64,000 nucleotides of DNA from DATFRY01 sp963764695 (GCA_963764695.1 CAVXTW010000002.1:372001-436000); one strand, 5' to 3'. Counted from the first letter of the stretch, positions 29,563 to 40,097 are shown. A program made the numbers and translations. Notes: generated by a model not told the origin, from the letters alone.

Positions 29563-30849
29563 TCACTCGGCGAACGAGCCGGCGGCGAGCGTGGGGGCGA
29601 GGGCCTCGTCCACGTTCTTGACGGCCACCACCCGGCTGCCGCGGCGCTCGATCCAGGTCGGCTCGCCGTCCTCGGCTCGACCGAGCTGGGCGGCGCCGTC
29701 GGCCGGGGTGGCGCCGTGGAGCTCCCACAGCGCGCTCTCGAGATCGGCCGCGTCGGCCGCGGTCTGCCACTGGGAGGCCCACACGACGCCGTGGGCGCCG
29801 GTGTCTGTGTCGGTCAGGAACAGCGCGCGATCGCCGTCCCAGGTGCTGGCCAGGGCGCGCGCGTCCGGCAGCGCCGCGCCGCCGTCGAGCGGCAGCAGCA
29901 GGAGATAGGTGTACCACTCGCCCAGCGAGCTCGACCCGTCGATCAGAAGGCGTCCGGCCAGCTCCGGCGCGAGGAAGAATCCGCCGATGTCGACCGGCGG
30001 GTCGGCCTCGCTGAAGCCCAGCACCTCCTGCGTGGTCGACGGTGCGCGGTCCCCGAAGAGCTCGTCCTCCAGGCTCCAGTCGTAGGGCGGCCGGCCGGGC
30101 GGGCGGCCGAGCCGCACGCCGGTCAGGTTGTCGGCCGCGTACTCGAAGCCGGAGGAGTAGGCGAACGACGAGGCGTCCAGGAACAGCGCCGGGCCGTCCC
30201 TCGACGCCAGCGCCTCCGCCGAGTCCTCGCGGTAGGTGAGGAAGGCGCCGAACCAGTCGAAGGCGCCCAGCTCGCGGTCCTCCTCCTGCATGACGAAGCG
30301 CACCTCGGCCAGCATCGCGTCCCCCTCGACGGCGGCGCGCCGCGCCAGCTGACCGTCCAGGCTGTCGGCGTCGAGATAGGACGCGAGATCGAAGTGCTGA
30401 TCCTGCAGCGCGTGCACCAGCTCGTGGACGATCACCGAGTCGCTGACATCACCGACGAGCACGATGCGCCTGTCGAACGGCGAGTAGAACCCGCGCGTGG
30501 TCACCTCGGTGGCGCCGAACAGCGCGCGCAGATCGAGGTTGACCGGGAAGAACCCGAGCCGGCCGTAGGACTGCGCGTAGCGATCGAGGCTCTGGTCGCT
30601 CGGAGCGTCGCTCGCGGTCTCGGCCGCGTACTCCTCGGGCGTGTAGCGGACCAGCTCGACGTCGGCGAGCAGCTCCAGCTCGCGCACCTCCGAGGCTCGT
30701 CGCGCGTACCATGCGTCCGACTCGTCGCGCTGCGGGTCGTCGCACGCGGAGATGGCGCCGGCGCCGATCAGACCGACCAGCATCCGACGCGACCAGCCCT
30801 CCACCTCGACGACGCTAGCACGGAAGCTCCTGCTCCCGGCCGGCGACAT
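29563..30849 (-). CDS. Putative Tat-exported lipoprotein zinc metallopeptidase
   Basis: 428 residues from ATG 30849 (GGGGAG upstream). The N-terminus has a twin-arginine motif SRRMLVG (20-26), a hydrophobic stretch and a lipobox GAISAC with Cys36, so a Tat-dependent lipoprotein is likely. VHELVHALQDQHF (141-153) carries the HExxH zinc site (H142, E143, H146), and AVEGDAM (173-179) offers the third ligand, an arrangement seen in several uncharacterised DUF-type peptidases. The rest is not assigned. It is convergent with the VOC gene and divergent from the M1 peptidase gene, their starts lying only 82 bases apart. Confidence 0.75.
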   Translation of the reverse strand: MSPAGSRSFRASVVEVEGWSRRMLVGLIGAGAISACDDPQRDESDAWYARRASEVRELELLADVELVRYTPEEYAAETASDAPSDQSLDRYAQSYGRLGFFPVNLDLRALFGATEVTTRGFYSPFDRRIVLVGDVSDSVIVHELVHALQDQHFDLASYLDADSLDGQLARRAAVEGDAMLAEVRFVMQEEDRELGAFDWFGAFLTYREDSAEALASRDGPALFLDASSFAYSSGFEYAADNLTGVRLGRPPGRPPYDWSLEDELFGDRAPSTTQEVLGFSEADPPVDIGGFFLAPELAGRLLIDGSSSLGEWYTYLLLLPLDGGAALPDARALASTWDGDRALFLTDTDTGAHGVVWASQWQTAADAADLESALWELHGATPADGAAQLGRAEDGEPTWIERRGSRVVAVKNVDEALAPTLAAGSFAE

Positions 30850-30931
30850 GTGCTCCCCTGTGCTCTCGACAAGGGGAGGGGCGGATTTCCCCGGGTGGCG
30901 GCTGGCGCGCGTATCGGGGTAGAACCGCGCC

Positions 30932-33625
30932 ATGTCGATGTCCAGGGGCTATACGGTCTCGCTCTGCGCGGCGCTGATCCTCGGCGCCGCGTGTCACTCG
31001 GGGGAGCAGGATCCGAAGTCGGCCGGCGTGCCGTCGAAGCGGCCGGCCGGCCCGGAGGCGGCAGAGGGCGGCGGGCCGATCCTGCGCCTTCCTCAAGACG
31101 CCAGGCCGCTGCGCTACCGCGCGGCGCTCGAGATCGATCCCTCGGCGACGTCGTTCCGCGGTCGCATCGAGATCGATGTCGATGTCATGCGCGCGGTCGA
31201 TCGGATCTGGCTGAACGCGCACGGGCTGACCGTCGAGAAGGCGTCGCTACGCCGCGGCAGCGCCGACACCGCGCTGGCCGCCGCCCCGTCGAAGCGCAAC
31301 TTCGTGGCCCTGCGCGGCGCCATCCCGGCCGGCGAGTCGACGCTGGTGCTCGAGTACACGGGCAAGCAGGACGTCGGCCTGTCCAACGGCATGGGCCGCT
31401 ACACCGACTCGGGCGACTGGTACGTCGTCACCCACTTCGAGCCGGCCGACGCGCGTCGCGTCTTCCCCTGCTTCGACGAGCCCAGCTTCAAGGTGCCGTG
31501 GCAGCTCACCATGACCGTGCCGGACGGCATGATGGCGCTGACCAACACGGCGGTCGAGAAGGACGAGAAGCTGCCCGACGGCCGCCACCGCTACCAGTTC
31601 CGCGTCACGCGGCCGCTGCCGTCGTATCTGATCGCGCTGGCGGTCGGCCCGTTCGAGGCGGTCTCTGCGGGCAAGACGCGCACCGGCGTGGAGACGCGCA
31701 TCGTGGTGCCGCGCGGTCGCTCCGCGGATGCGGCGCAGGCCGCCGCCGGCGTCGGCAAGATCCTGGCCCACCTCGAGGACTACACCGGCATCCCGTACGA
31801 CTACGGCAAGCTCGATCACGTCGTCGTGCCCGGCACCCAGCGCGGCGCCATGGAGCACCCGGGGCTGGTCACCTACGGGCCGCGCTGGCTGCTCATCCGC
31901 AAGAACGAGAGCGTCGCCGCGCGGCGCGGACAGGCCGGCATCGTCGCGCACGAGCTGGCCCACCAGTGGTTCGGCAACCTCGTCACCACCGCGTGGTGGG
32001 ACGACCTCTGGCTCAACGAGGCGTTCGCCACCTGGATGGCGCCCAAGACACTGGAGGCGCTGTACCCGGAGATGGAGGCGGCGATCGAGCCGGCCACCAC
32101 GCGCCAGACCGCGCTGGCCAACGACGCGCTGGCGACGGCGCGCCGCATCCGCCAGCCGATCACCGCCGAGGCGGACATGCGCGCCGCCTTCGACCGCATC
32201 ACCTACAGCAAGGGCGCGACCGTCGTCCGCATGTTCGAGCGCTGGATCGGCCCGGAGAAGTTCCAGAAGGCGGTGCGCGCGTACCTCACCGCGCACGCCG
32301 ACCGCAACGCGACCGGGGCCGATTTCCTGGCCGCCCTCGACAAGGAGGCGGGCGACAGGCCGGTCGGCGCGGCGTTCGCCAGCTTCCTCGACCAGCCGGG
32401 CGTCCCGGAGATCGCGATGGAGCTGAGCTGTCCGTCGGGCGGCCCGGCCGCGCTCGTGCTGTCGCAGCGCCGCTACGTGCCGGCCGGCGCGGCCCGCGTG
32501 TCCGGCGAGCAGCGCTGGCAGGTGCCGATCTGCGTGGCCGTGCCCGAGGGCAAGGGCCGCAAGACCCACTGCACGCTCCTGACCGGGGCGACCGGCGAGC
32601 TGGCGCTCGGCAAGACCTGCCCGGCCTGGGTGGCGCCCAATGTCGACGGCGCCGGCTACTACCTGGCCAGCCTGGCCGCGGAGCCGCTGGCGGCGCTGCT
32701 GGAGCGCGGCTGGTCGCGGCTGTCGCGCATCGAGCGCGTCGCGCTGCTCGGCGATCTCGAGATGATGGTCGACGGCGGCAAGTCGGACGTCGGCACGCTG
32801 CTCGCCCTCCTGCCGCGCCTGGGCGCCAGCCGCGATGCGTTCCTGATCGACGTGGCGGTCACCCGGCTCGAGAAGCTGTCCCGCTTCGTGGCGCCCGAGC
32901 AGCGCGAGGCGTTCGCGCGGCTGGTGCGCGACACGCTCGGCCCGGCCGGCAAGCGGATCGGCTGGTCGGCGCGGCGGCGCGAGAAGGTGGCCGAGGCCAA
33001 GCTGCGCGGCGATCTGATGTCGCTGCTCGCCGTCGAGGGACAGGATCCGGCGGCGCGCGATCGCGTGGCGGCGCTGGCCCGCGACTGGCTGGCCGACCAT
33101 CGCAAGGTCCCCGACTCGCTGTGGGTCTCGGTGCTGGAGAGCGCCGTGCGCACCAGCCCGAAGGAGACGGTGCCGGCGCTGCTGGCCCGCCTGCCCGAGG
33201 AGCAGGACCGCATCGCGCAGCGCGCCATCTACCAGGCGCTCGCGCACGTGCCGGACGAGGCGCTGCAGCGCAAGGTCCTCGAGCTGACGCTGACGGCAGA
33301 CCCGATCCCGCCCGAGATGGTGCTCGTGCTCGCCTCCTATCCGTCCGAGCTGGAGCGCCAGGCCACGCTGTTCGACTTCGTGCGCGAGCACGCCGACGAG
33401 CTGCTGCGCCGGCTGCCCGAGGACTACCAGAGGGCGCTCGTCACCAACGTCTGCGACGCCGGCCGCCGCGATCAGGTGGCCAGCTTCCTCGAGTCCAAGC
33501 TCGAGCCGCTGCCGGAGATCGGCTCGCTGGCGGTCAACCAGAAGATCGAGGCGATGGACCAGTGCATCGCCCGCCGCGCCGCCCAGGCCCCGGCCCTGGC
33601 AAGGTTCCTGTCGGGCGCGAAGTAG
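30932..33625 (+). CDS. M1-family aminopeptidase, lipoprotein form
   Basis: 897 residues. A lipobox (LILGAAC, Cys21) predicts membrane anchoring, probably in the outer membrane. The gluzincin site is HELAHQW...WLNEAF with H340, E341, H344 and E363, exactly HExxH-18-E. The exopeptidase motif is GAMEH (305-309) instead of the usual G(A/G)MEN, so the last position is changed. Domain order is the standard one: N-terminal saddle, thermolysin-like core, beta-domain, then an alpha-helical C-terminal domain (about 560-897) rich in Arg/Glu. It should trim N-terminal residues from peptides at the cell surface or periplasm. Confidence 0.94.
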   Translation: MSMSRGYTVSLCAALILGAACHSGEQDPKSAGVPSKRPAGPEAAEGGGPILRLPQDARPLRYRAALEIDPSATSFRGRIEIDVDVMRAVDRIWLNAHGLTVEKASLRRGSADTALAAAPSKRNFVALRGAIPAGESTLVLEYTGKQDVGLSNGMGRYTDSGDWYVVTHFEPADARRVFPCFDEPSFKVPWQLTMTVPDGMMALTNTAVEKDEKLPDGRHRYQFRVTRPLPSYLIALAVGPFEAVSAGKTRTGVETRIVVPRGRSADAAQAAAGVGKILAHLEDYTGIPYDYGKLDHVVVPGTQRGAMEHPGLVTYGPRWLLIRKNESVAARRGQAGIVAHELAHQWFGNLVTTAWWDDLWLNEAFATWMAPKTLEALYPEMEAAIEPATTRQTALANDALATARRIRQPITAEADMRAAFDRITYSKGATVVRMFERWIGPEKFQKAVRAYLTAHADRNATGADFLAALDKEAGDRPVGAAFASFLDQPGVPEIAMELSCPSGGPAALVLSQRRYVPAGAARVSGEQRWQVPICVAVPEGKGRKTHCTLLTGATGELALGKTCPAWVAPNVDGAGYYLASLAAEPLAALLERGWSRLSRIERVALLGDLEMMVDGGKSDVGTLLALLPRLGASRDAFLIDVAVTRLEKLSRFVAPEQREAFARLVRDTLGPAGKRIGWSARRREKVAEAKLRGDLMSLLAVEGQDPAARDRVAALARDWLADHRKVPDSLWVSVLESAVRTSPKETVPALLARLPEEQDRIAQRAIYQALAHVPDEALQRKVLELTLTADPIPPEMVLVLASYPSELERQATLFDFVREHADELLRRLPEDYQRALVTNVCDAGRRDQVASFLESKLEPLPEIGSLAVNQKIEAMDQCIARRAAQAPALARFLSGAK

Positions 33626-33634
33626 CGCGGGCCG

Positions 33635-36600
33635 CTACTCCGGCGCGTAGCGGCAGTAGGTGCCGGTGTGGACCGCGTTCTCGAGGTGGCGGCCGAGGCG
33701 GGGGCTGTGCAGGGAGATGCGGCGGATCGCCTCGCGCAGGCGGCGCTGGACGTTGACCCGGGCGCGCTCGACGGCGGAGCCGGCGCGGCGGGCGCGGCCG
33801 CCCATGCCGACGGCGCGGGCCAGCTCGGCCTCGAGGAACTCCAGCTCGGCGCGGGCGCGGGTCGCCCGGCCGAGGTCGCGGCTCCGGTCGGCGTCGGCCA
33901 GCTCGCTCTCCAGCTCGGAGAGCCGCTGGCGGTAGTCGTCGCGCGCGCGGCGATCGAGCAGCTCGCCGGCGTCGCCGCCGTCGGCGACCTCGCCGCCGCC
34001 GGCCAGATCGATGACGTGGATCTCGGTTCCGGTGCGGGCCAGCAGCGCGGCGAGGATGTGCAGCCCGCGCAGCTCCTTGAGGTGGAAGGTCTCGCCGTCG
34101 CAGTCGAGGCGCCAGGCGTCCCCCTCGCGCTCGAGGGCGAAGCGGGTCACCGGGCGCGCCGCTCGCGCGCTGGCCACCGGGCCCCCGTTCACGGCCCGGG
34201 CGTCCGGCGGCACCAGACCGGCCAGGCCGTGCGACTCGATCAGGCGCATCGCGGCGGCGCGATGATCGCGCGCGCCTGCCTCGTCGCCCGCGTCGGCCAG
34301 GAGATCGGCCAGGCCGAGCCGGTCGATCGCCTCCAGCGGTGGGCTGCTCAGCTGGCGCGACAGCTCGAGCGCGCGCTCCTGCCAGCTGACCGCCTCGTCG
34401 AGGCGACCCAGCGTGCGCAGCGCGAGGGCGCAGCCGCGCGCCATGGGTCCGTGCCAGACCCGGCCGATGGCGCCGGAGCTCGTCATCTGATCGCCGATCG
34501 GCAACAGCAGCTCGGCCAGCCGCGCGGCCAGCGCGCGGTCCCCCCTGGCGGCGGCCAGCCTGGCCAGCGGCACCAGCGAGGTCCGGTCGCCCAGTCGCAG
34601 CACGGTCTCGATCACCTCCGGCGTCGCGCGCAGGGCGGCCTGTTCGACGCGACCGGCCGGAAGCAGCCACGACACCTCGGCCATCGCGCCGAGGGCGACG
34701 CCGGCCGGGCCGGAGCCGAAGGCGCGGCCGAGCTGCGGCACCAGATCGAGCAGCGCCTCCCGGTCGCCGCGCAGCCACAGGAGGTGCAGGCGCTGGTCGA
34801 GCACGAAGGCGCGCGCGTTCGGGTCGCCGGCGGCGCGGCCGAGCTCGTCGGCGTCCTCGATCGCCTGCTCCGCCTCGGCCAGCCGTCCGCGGTTGAGCGC
34901 CTCGAGCCCGTCGAGCGCGCGCGCCTGCCACAGGAAGGCCGGGTGGTTCAGCTCGTCGGCCAGGCGGCGCACCTCGGCCATCGACGCCGCGGCGCCGGCC
35001 GGGTCGCCCAGCTCGTAGCAGTCGAACACCAGGCGCATCTGCCCGCGCAACGCCTCGGCCGGCTGGTTGCGGCGCTCGGCCAGCGCGACGAGCTCGCGAT
35101 CGAGGTGCACGCGCTCGCGCGGATCGACCAGGTCGACCATGGTGGAGCCGCCGGCGCGCAGCACGGCCAGAAGAGCGTCCTCGTCGCCGGTGCGGCGCGC
35201 CATGGCGATCGCGCGCCGCGCCAGATCGACCGGCGCGGTCGGGTCGAGGGCCGGCTGCAGCGCGGCGGCCAGCCGCGCCATCAGGCGGGCGCGCAGCGGG
35301 CTGTCGGCGGTGTCGAGCCTGGCCAGCGCCTCCTCCAGCAGAGACGCGAGGTCCGGCTGGACGTGGCCGAAGCGGAAGACCGAGCCGATCTCGAGGGCGG
35401 CGGAGGCGAACAGATCGTCGTCGCCCAGCTGGCGGGCCAGGTCGGCCGCGGCCATGCAGGCGCGGCGTCCACCGTCGGCGTCGCCGCCGTGCAGGCGCGC
35501 GTGGCCGAGGCGCAGCAGCAGCTGGGCCCGGCGCGGCGGCGACGGCTGCGCGGACCGGCCCAGCGCGTCGAGCGCGCGCTCGAGGGTGGCGATCGCTTCC
35601 TCGAAGGCGAGCCTGCCCAGGTCGCGCTCGGCCGCGCGCTCCGACGCATCGAGCGCGATGGCCATGCCGTCGGCGCCGGCGGCGAACGCGTGGTGCGCGA
35701 TCTGCGACCAGGCCGGCTCGCCGGCCGGCGCGCGCTCGAGCGCCTCGGAAATCTTGAGGTGATACGCGCGCCGGCGCTCCGGCTCGATCGCGTCGTGGAC
35801 CACCTCGCGCACCAGGATGTGAGTGAAGCGATGGGCCGCACCGCCCAGCGGAGCCATGAGCGCGGCGGCGCACACCTCGTCGAGCGCCGCGGCCAGCGCC
35901 GCCGGATCGGCAGCGAAGGCGACGCGCAGGAGGTCGATCCGCACCTCGCGACCGACCACCGCGGCCTGCTCGAGGAGCTCGCGGCCGGCGGGCGAGAGCC
36001 GCAGCAGCCGCTGCTGCAGGGCGGTGCGCAGCGTGCCCGGAATGGCGAGCGCGCGCTCCGGCTCTCCGGCGCCGCCCTGGGTCACCAGCAGGCGGGCAAG
36101 CTCGACCAGGAAGAGCGGATTTCCCTCGGTGCGCTCCGCCACCCGGGCGACGAGGCTGTCGGCGGGCGGCTGACCTATCGCCTCCTCGAGGAACGCGCGC
36201 ACCTCCCCGGCGCCGAGGCGGCCCAGCGGTATCGTGCGCGCCTCCTGGGTCAGCCGCGCCAGCAGCGGCTCGCGCGTGGCCTCGGCGTCGCGAAACGTGC
36301 CCACCACCGCGACCGGCGACGCGTACAGCTGGCGGGCCAGGAAGTCGAGCAGTGCGAGCGACGATCCATCCGCGGCATGCAGGTCCTCGAGCAGGAGCAG
36401 GAGCGGGCGCTCGCCGGCCGCGTCCCACAAGAGCGACGCGATCGCCTCCATGAGCTCGAAGCGGGCCTGCTCCGGCGGCAGCACGCCGGGCATGGTCCTG
36501 TCGCCGTCGCGCGACAGCTCGGGCAAGAGCTGGGTCAGAGCAGGTGCCCGCTCGCCGGCCAGCAGCGCGCGCAGCTCCGGCCGGCGCACCAGCGCGCGCA

Positions 36601-36856
36601 GGATCTGGAGCCACGGCCAGTAGGCCGGCGCACCGCCCGCCTCCCAGCACCGGCCCCACAGCACGACGGCGCCGTCGGTACCGCGCGCCACCTCCTCGAT
36701 CAGTCAACTCTTGCCGATGCCCGGCTCGCCGCACACGAGCCACAGCGCCCCGCGTCCGGCCAGCGCGTCGTCGACGCCGGCGCGCAGCTCCTCGAGCTCG
36801 CGCGCGCGGCCCAGCAGCTCGACCCGCCCGTACCCCACCCGCCAAGTCTCGCGCAC
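33635..36856 (-). pseudogene. Large STAND-like regulatory ATPase interrupted by an in-frame TGA
   Basis: Read through one TGA, this is a 1073-codon frame. It has the leader VELLGRARELEELRAG, the Walker A motif GEPGIGKS (codons 43-50), TGA at codon 51 (36704-36706), then LIEEVARG. It continues with LLLLLEDLHAADGSSLALLD (Walker B), a long helical tetratricopeptide-like region and a C-terminal domain with FHLKELRGLHILAALLA and helical repeats. Homologues usually have Arg or Thr after GKS, and CGA to TGA is a single transition. This class of ATPases is regulatory in actinobacteria and myxobacteria. Downstream initiation at GTG 36691 would give a protein lacking Walker A. Its 3' end is convergent with the M1 gene, nine bases apart. 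Confidence 0.82.
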
Positions 36857-36902
36857 CCGCGGGCCGGCGTCGAGGCCGCTCGCTGTGGCCGCGAACGAGG
36901 GC

Positions 36903-37751
36903 TCAAGGCGGTGCCCAGGTGGCGCCGGCGGGCGCGAAGTTTTCGCGCCGCTGCGCGATGCGGAAGCCGCAGCGAAGCATGTTGTCGCGCGACGAGGTCG
37001 GCTCGCCGGGCAATGGCTCGCCGGTCTCGGTGGTGAGCAGGCCGCAGCCGAGCGACGCGGCCTTGCCGATGCGGCGGGCCATGAGCGCACCCTGGGCGCC
37101 GCGCCGGCGGAAGCCAGGATCCGTCGCCGCGAACGCCAGATAGCCCAGGTCGCCGCTCACGAACAGGCCGGCGACGGCCACCGGGCGGCGGGCCGCGCCG
37201 GGCTCGCACGCCACCAGCACGTGCCAGCGCGGCCGGTCGACCAGCGCGGCGAACAGGGTCACCGATGGCTCGCCGGTCGCGAAGACGCCGGCCAGCAGGC
37301 GCCCGCACGTCTCCGCGTCAGCGCGCCGCGCCGGCCGGATCTCCAGATCCGTGGCGATGAAGGGCGCATCCTGTGCGGCGCTGCGCACGAACTTGTCCCA
37401 TGCGCGCCGGTAGCGCTCGATGCCGTGGTCGCGCAGCAGCGCGCTGACCTCGGGCTGGCGCGCGGCCGGGCCCAGCAGGAGCAGGAAGTGGCCGATGTCG
37501 CGCTCCTGGAAGTGCTGCACCGCGCGCCCGATCGCCGCCGGCTCGCGGCCGATGGCGATGGCGCGGTTGAAGAACATGCCGGGCAGCGCACGCGCGCTGA
37601 TGACGCATCCGGGGCCGAGCAGCTCGACCGAGAGCCCCGCGGCCCGCCGCGCGGCCGGCGGCGCCGCCACGACCAGATCGGCCCAGGCATGTGCCTCCAC
37701 CTCCTCGGCCCGGGCCAGGAGCGACATCGCGCCGTGCATGTTCGATTGCAT
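36903..37751 (-). CDS. GNAT-family N-acetyltransferase-like protein
   Basis: 282 residues. The C-terminal half (about 135-260) has the GNAT core: EIRPARRADAETCGRLLAG, VAVAGLFVSGDLGYLAF and the acetyl-CoA-binding DPGFRRRGAQGALMARRIG (R-x-x-G-x-G/A). The N-terminal half is a second, degenerate GNAT-like or linker region with HFLLLLGP. Several ATGs cluster at the start (37751, 37739, 37727). The acceptor is unknown. It ends just upstream of the regulatory ATPase gene on the same strand. Confidence 0.82.
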   Translation of the reverse strand: MQSNMHGAMSLLARAEEVEAHAWADLVVAAPPAARRAAGLSVELLGPGCVISARALPGMFFNRAIAIGREPAAIGRAVQHFQERDIGHFLLLLGPAARQPEVSALLRDHGIERYRRAWDKFVRSAAQDAPFIATDLEIRPARRADAETCGRLLAGVFATGEPSVTLFAALVDRPRWHVLVACEPGAARRPVAVAGLFVSGDLGYLAFAATDPGFRRRGAQGALMARRIGKAASLGCGLLTTETGEPLPGEPTSSRDNMLRCGFRIAQRRENFAPAGATWAPP

Positions 37752-37895
37752 CGATCAGATGGCGTGACCGGCTCCGGAACATCGTGCCGCGCCCCGGCCG
37801 ATCGGGCGGCCAACCGTCCGGAACACCGTGCGCCGGGCAGTCACGCCAGGGAGCCGAGGCGAGACGATCCGCCTCGGTTGAAGGAGGAGATGGAG

Positions 37896-38696
37896 ATGGA
37901 AGACATCGTGCTGTACGCGTTCTTCGGCGGCTTCGCCCTGCTGGCCGTGGCCGAGACGCTGCGACCCGGACGCCGCCTGCCGTCGATCCGGCTGTGGCGC
38001 GCATCGGGGCTTTTCGCCCTGCTGGTGAGCTTCTGGGTGTCCGGCATGGTGCCGGTGCTGTTCGACGAGTGGCTGGCCGCCCACCAGCTTGTCGATGCTC
38101 GCGCCCTCGGCATCGCCGGCGGAGCGGTGGTCGGCTTCCTGGCGCTCGAGCTCGCTGTCTACTGGTGGCATCGCGCGCTCCACCGCTTCCCGCTGCTGTG
38201 GCGCTGGCACCAGCTGCACCACAGCGCCGAGCGGGTCGATGTCTACGGCGCGATGTGGTTCCACCCGCTCGACATCGCCGGCTTCACCCTGACCGGCAGC
38301 GTCGCGCTGGTGCTGGTTGTCGGCGTGCGGCCGGAGGCGGCCGTCATCGCGAGTGTGACCGCCACCCTGCTGTCACTGTTCCAGCACGCCAATCTGTCGA
38401 CCCCGCGCTGGCTGGGCTGGATCGTGCAGCGGCCCGAGTCGCACTCGATCCACCACCAGCGCAACGTGCACGCGTTCAACTACAGCGACCTGCCGCTCTG
38501 GGACATCGTGTTCCGCACGTTCCGCAACCCGCAGCCCTGGTCGCGGTGGGCGCAGCGCGAGGCCGGCTTCCACGACGGCGGGTCGCGCCGGGTCGGGCGC
38601 TTGTTGCTGGGCCTGGACGTGACGCAGGCGCAGGGCGAGGCGAAGGCGCAGGGCGAGGCGAAGGACGCGGAGCCGCCGGTTCGCCTGGCCGCGTGA
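37896..38696 (+). CDS. Fatty acid hydroxylase / sterol desaturase family membrane enzyme
   Basis: 266 residues. AAGGAGG eight bases before ATG 37896 decides the start (an ATG six bases earlier sits on the ribosome-binding site). Several membrane helices are visible at the N-terminus and middle. The di-iron His clusters are WWHRALHR, WHQLHHS and SIHHQRNVHAFNY with a further H in the FHPLDI segment, the order known for the sterol desaturase superfamily. It should hydroxylate or desaturate a lipid in the membrane. A short QGEAKAQGEAK repeat near the C-terminus is a low-complexity extension. Confidence 0.92.
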   Translation: MEDIVLYAFFGGFALLAVAETLRPGRRLPSIRLWRASGLFALLVSFWVSGMVPVLFDEWLAAHQLVDARALGIAGGAVVGFLALELAVYWWHRALHRFPLLWRWHQLHHSAERVDVYGAMWFHPLDIAGFTLTGSVALVLVVGVRPEAAVIASVTATLLSLFQHANLSTPRWLGWIVQRPESHSIHHQRNVHAFNYSDLPLWDIVFRTFRNPQPWSRWAQREAGFHDGGSRRVGRLLLGLDVTQAQGEAKAQGEAKDAEPPVRLAA

Positions 38697-38708
38697 TCGA
38701 GCGCGCGG

Positions 38709-40097
38709 CTATCGTCCGCCGGCCGGCGCAGCCGAGGGCTCGCCGGCCGGTTTCTCGCCGGCCGCCGACTCGCCCGGCTTGTGGGGCGCCTGCAGCAGGA
38801 CGCGCGGCAGGAACCAGACAAGGATGAGACCGGGGATGGCCATGGCCGCCGTCACGCTGAAGAACACCGCCCAGCTGGATCCTGCGACGATCCAGCCGCC
38901 GACGAAGCCGAACACGCGCTTGCCCACGCCCGACAGGCTGGTGAGCAGGGCGTACTGCGTCGCGCTGGTCTCCTTGTCGCACATGCCGATGAAGACCGCC
39001 ATGAACACGGCGGTGCCCATCGTGCCGGCGACGTAGTCGACGAAGATCGAGCCGCCCACCAGGAGCTCGATCATGCCGAACTCCTTGCCGAGCAGTGCGA
39101 GTGCCAGGTAGAGGAAATTCGTCGACGCCTGAAGGATGCCGAACAGGATGAGCGCGCGCTTGGTGCCCAGGCGCGGCGTGAGGATGCCGGCCAGGACGCC
39201 GCCCAGGAGCACGCCGGTGGTGCCGGCCAGCTTGGTGATGGTCCCGATCTCGGTCTTGCTCAGCGCCAGCTCGCGCCGCCAGAAGGTGCTGATCAGCCCG
39301 TCGACCATCTGGTCGCCGAACTTGTAGAACGCTGCGAAACACAGTGCTGCCGCCGCGCCCGCGCCCAGCTTCTTGAAGAAGCGGATGAACGGCTGCACCA
39401 CTGCCTCGCCCAGGTTGCGCGGGCGCGCCTTGGCCTCCGCCGGCTCCTCGGCCAGCAGCGTGGCGACCACGCAGAGCCCCATCAGCACGGCGGTGCTCAG
39501 GAACAGGGCACGGTAACCGGCCACATCGGCCAGGATGAGCCCGCCGGTGCCGACCACGAGCAGAGCCACGCGATAGCCGAACACGTACACCGCCGAGCCG
39601 GCGGCGCGCTCGTCCGGCGTGAGGATGTCGGCGCGCCATGCGTCGATCGCGACGTCCTGGGTGGCGCTGAGCGCGGCGAGGGCGATGGCGAGCAGCGCGA
39701 TCGGCATCACCGAGAATTCGAACGGCCAGAGACTCAAGGTCACGCTCACCGTCGGATCGGCCGAGGCCATCGCGACGATGATGGCGACCAGGCCGATCTG
39801 GGTCATGAGCATCCACCCGCGCCGCCGGCCCAGCGGCGGCACGAAGCGATCGAGCAGCGGCGCCCACAGGAACTTGAAGGTGTAGGGCAGCCCGACCAAT
39901 GCGAACATAGCGATGGTCTTGATGTCGATCTCGGCGTCGGTGAGCCAGAGGCCGAGGACCTGACCGGTCAGCAGCAGCGGCAGTCCGCTGGCGAAGCCGA
40001 GCGCGGCCGTGATCGCCATGCGCCGCGACGCGAGGATGGCCCGCCACGCTCCGGGCTTCTTCTCGCGCTTCGCGCTGCCTTCCGGTCGGTCTGCCAT
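38709..40097 (-). CDS. AmpG-like MFS permease
   Basis: 462 residues with about 12 hydrophobic segments. The N-terminus ALGFASGLPLLLTGQVLGLWL, FALVGLPYTFKFLWAPLLDR, the ATQDVAIDAWRADIL segment and FYKFGDQM match AmpG, the inner-membrane importer of anhydro-muropeptides in peptidoglycan recycling. GGAGTACGG precedes the ATG. A Pro/Ala/Gly-rich tail (last 30 residues) is probably cytoplasmic. It is convergent with the desaturase-like gene, 12 bases apart. Confidence 0.9.
   Translation of the reverse strand: MADRPEGSAKREKKPGAWRAILASRRMAITAALGFASGLPLLLTGQVLGLWLTDAEIDIKTIAMFALVGLPYTFKFLWAPLLDRFVPPLGRRRGWMLMTQIGLVAIIVAMASADPTVSVTLSLWPFEFSVMPIALLAIALAALSATQDVAIDAWRADILTPDERAAGSAVYVFGYRVALLVVGTGGLILADVAGYRALFLSTAVLMGLCVVATLLAEEPAEAKARPRNLGEAVVQPFIRFFKKLGAGAAAALCFAAFYKFGDQMVDGLISTFWRRELALSKTEIGTITKLAGTTGVLLGGVLAGILTPRLGTKRALILFGILQASTNFLYLALALLGKEFGMIELLVGGSIFVDYVAGTMGTAVFMAVFIGMCDKETSATQYALLTSLSGVGKRVFGFVGGWIVAGSSWAVFFSVTAAMAIPGLILVWFLPRVLLQAPHKPGESAAGEKPAGEPSAAPAGGR

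Noticed and set aside
33668..37036. 1122-residue plus-strand open frame
   Set aside because: Entirely antisense to the regulatory ATPase, with composition typical of mirror frames and no recognisable domain.
36711..37889. N-terminal extension of the desaturase-like frame to 36711
   Set aside because: Only the part from 37896 has family similarity and a ribosome-binding site; the rest is antisense to the GNAT gene.
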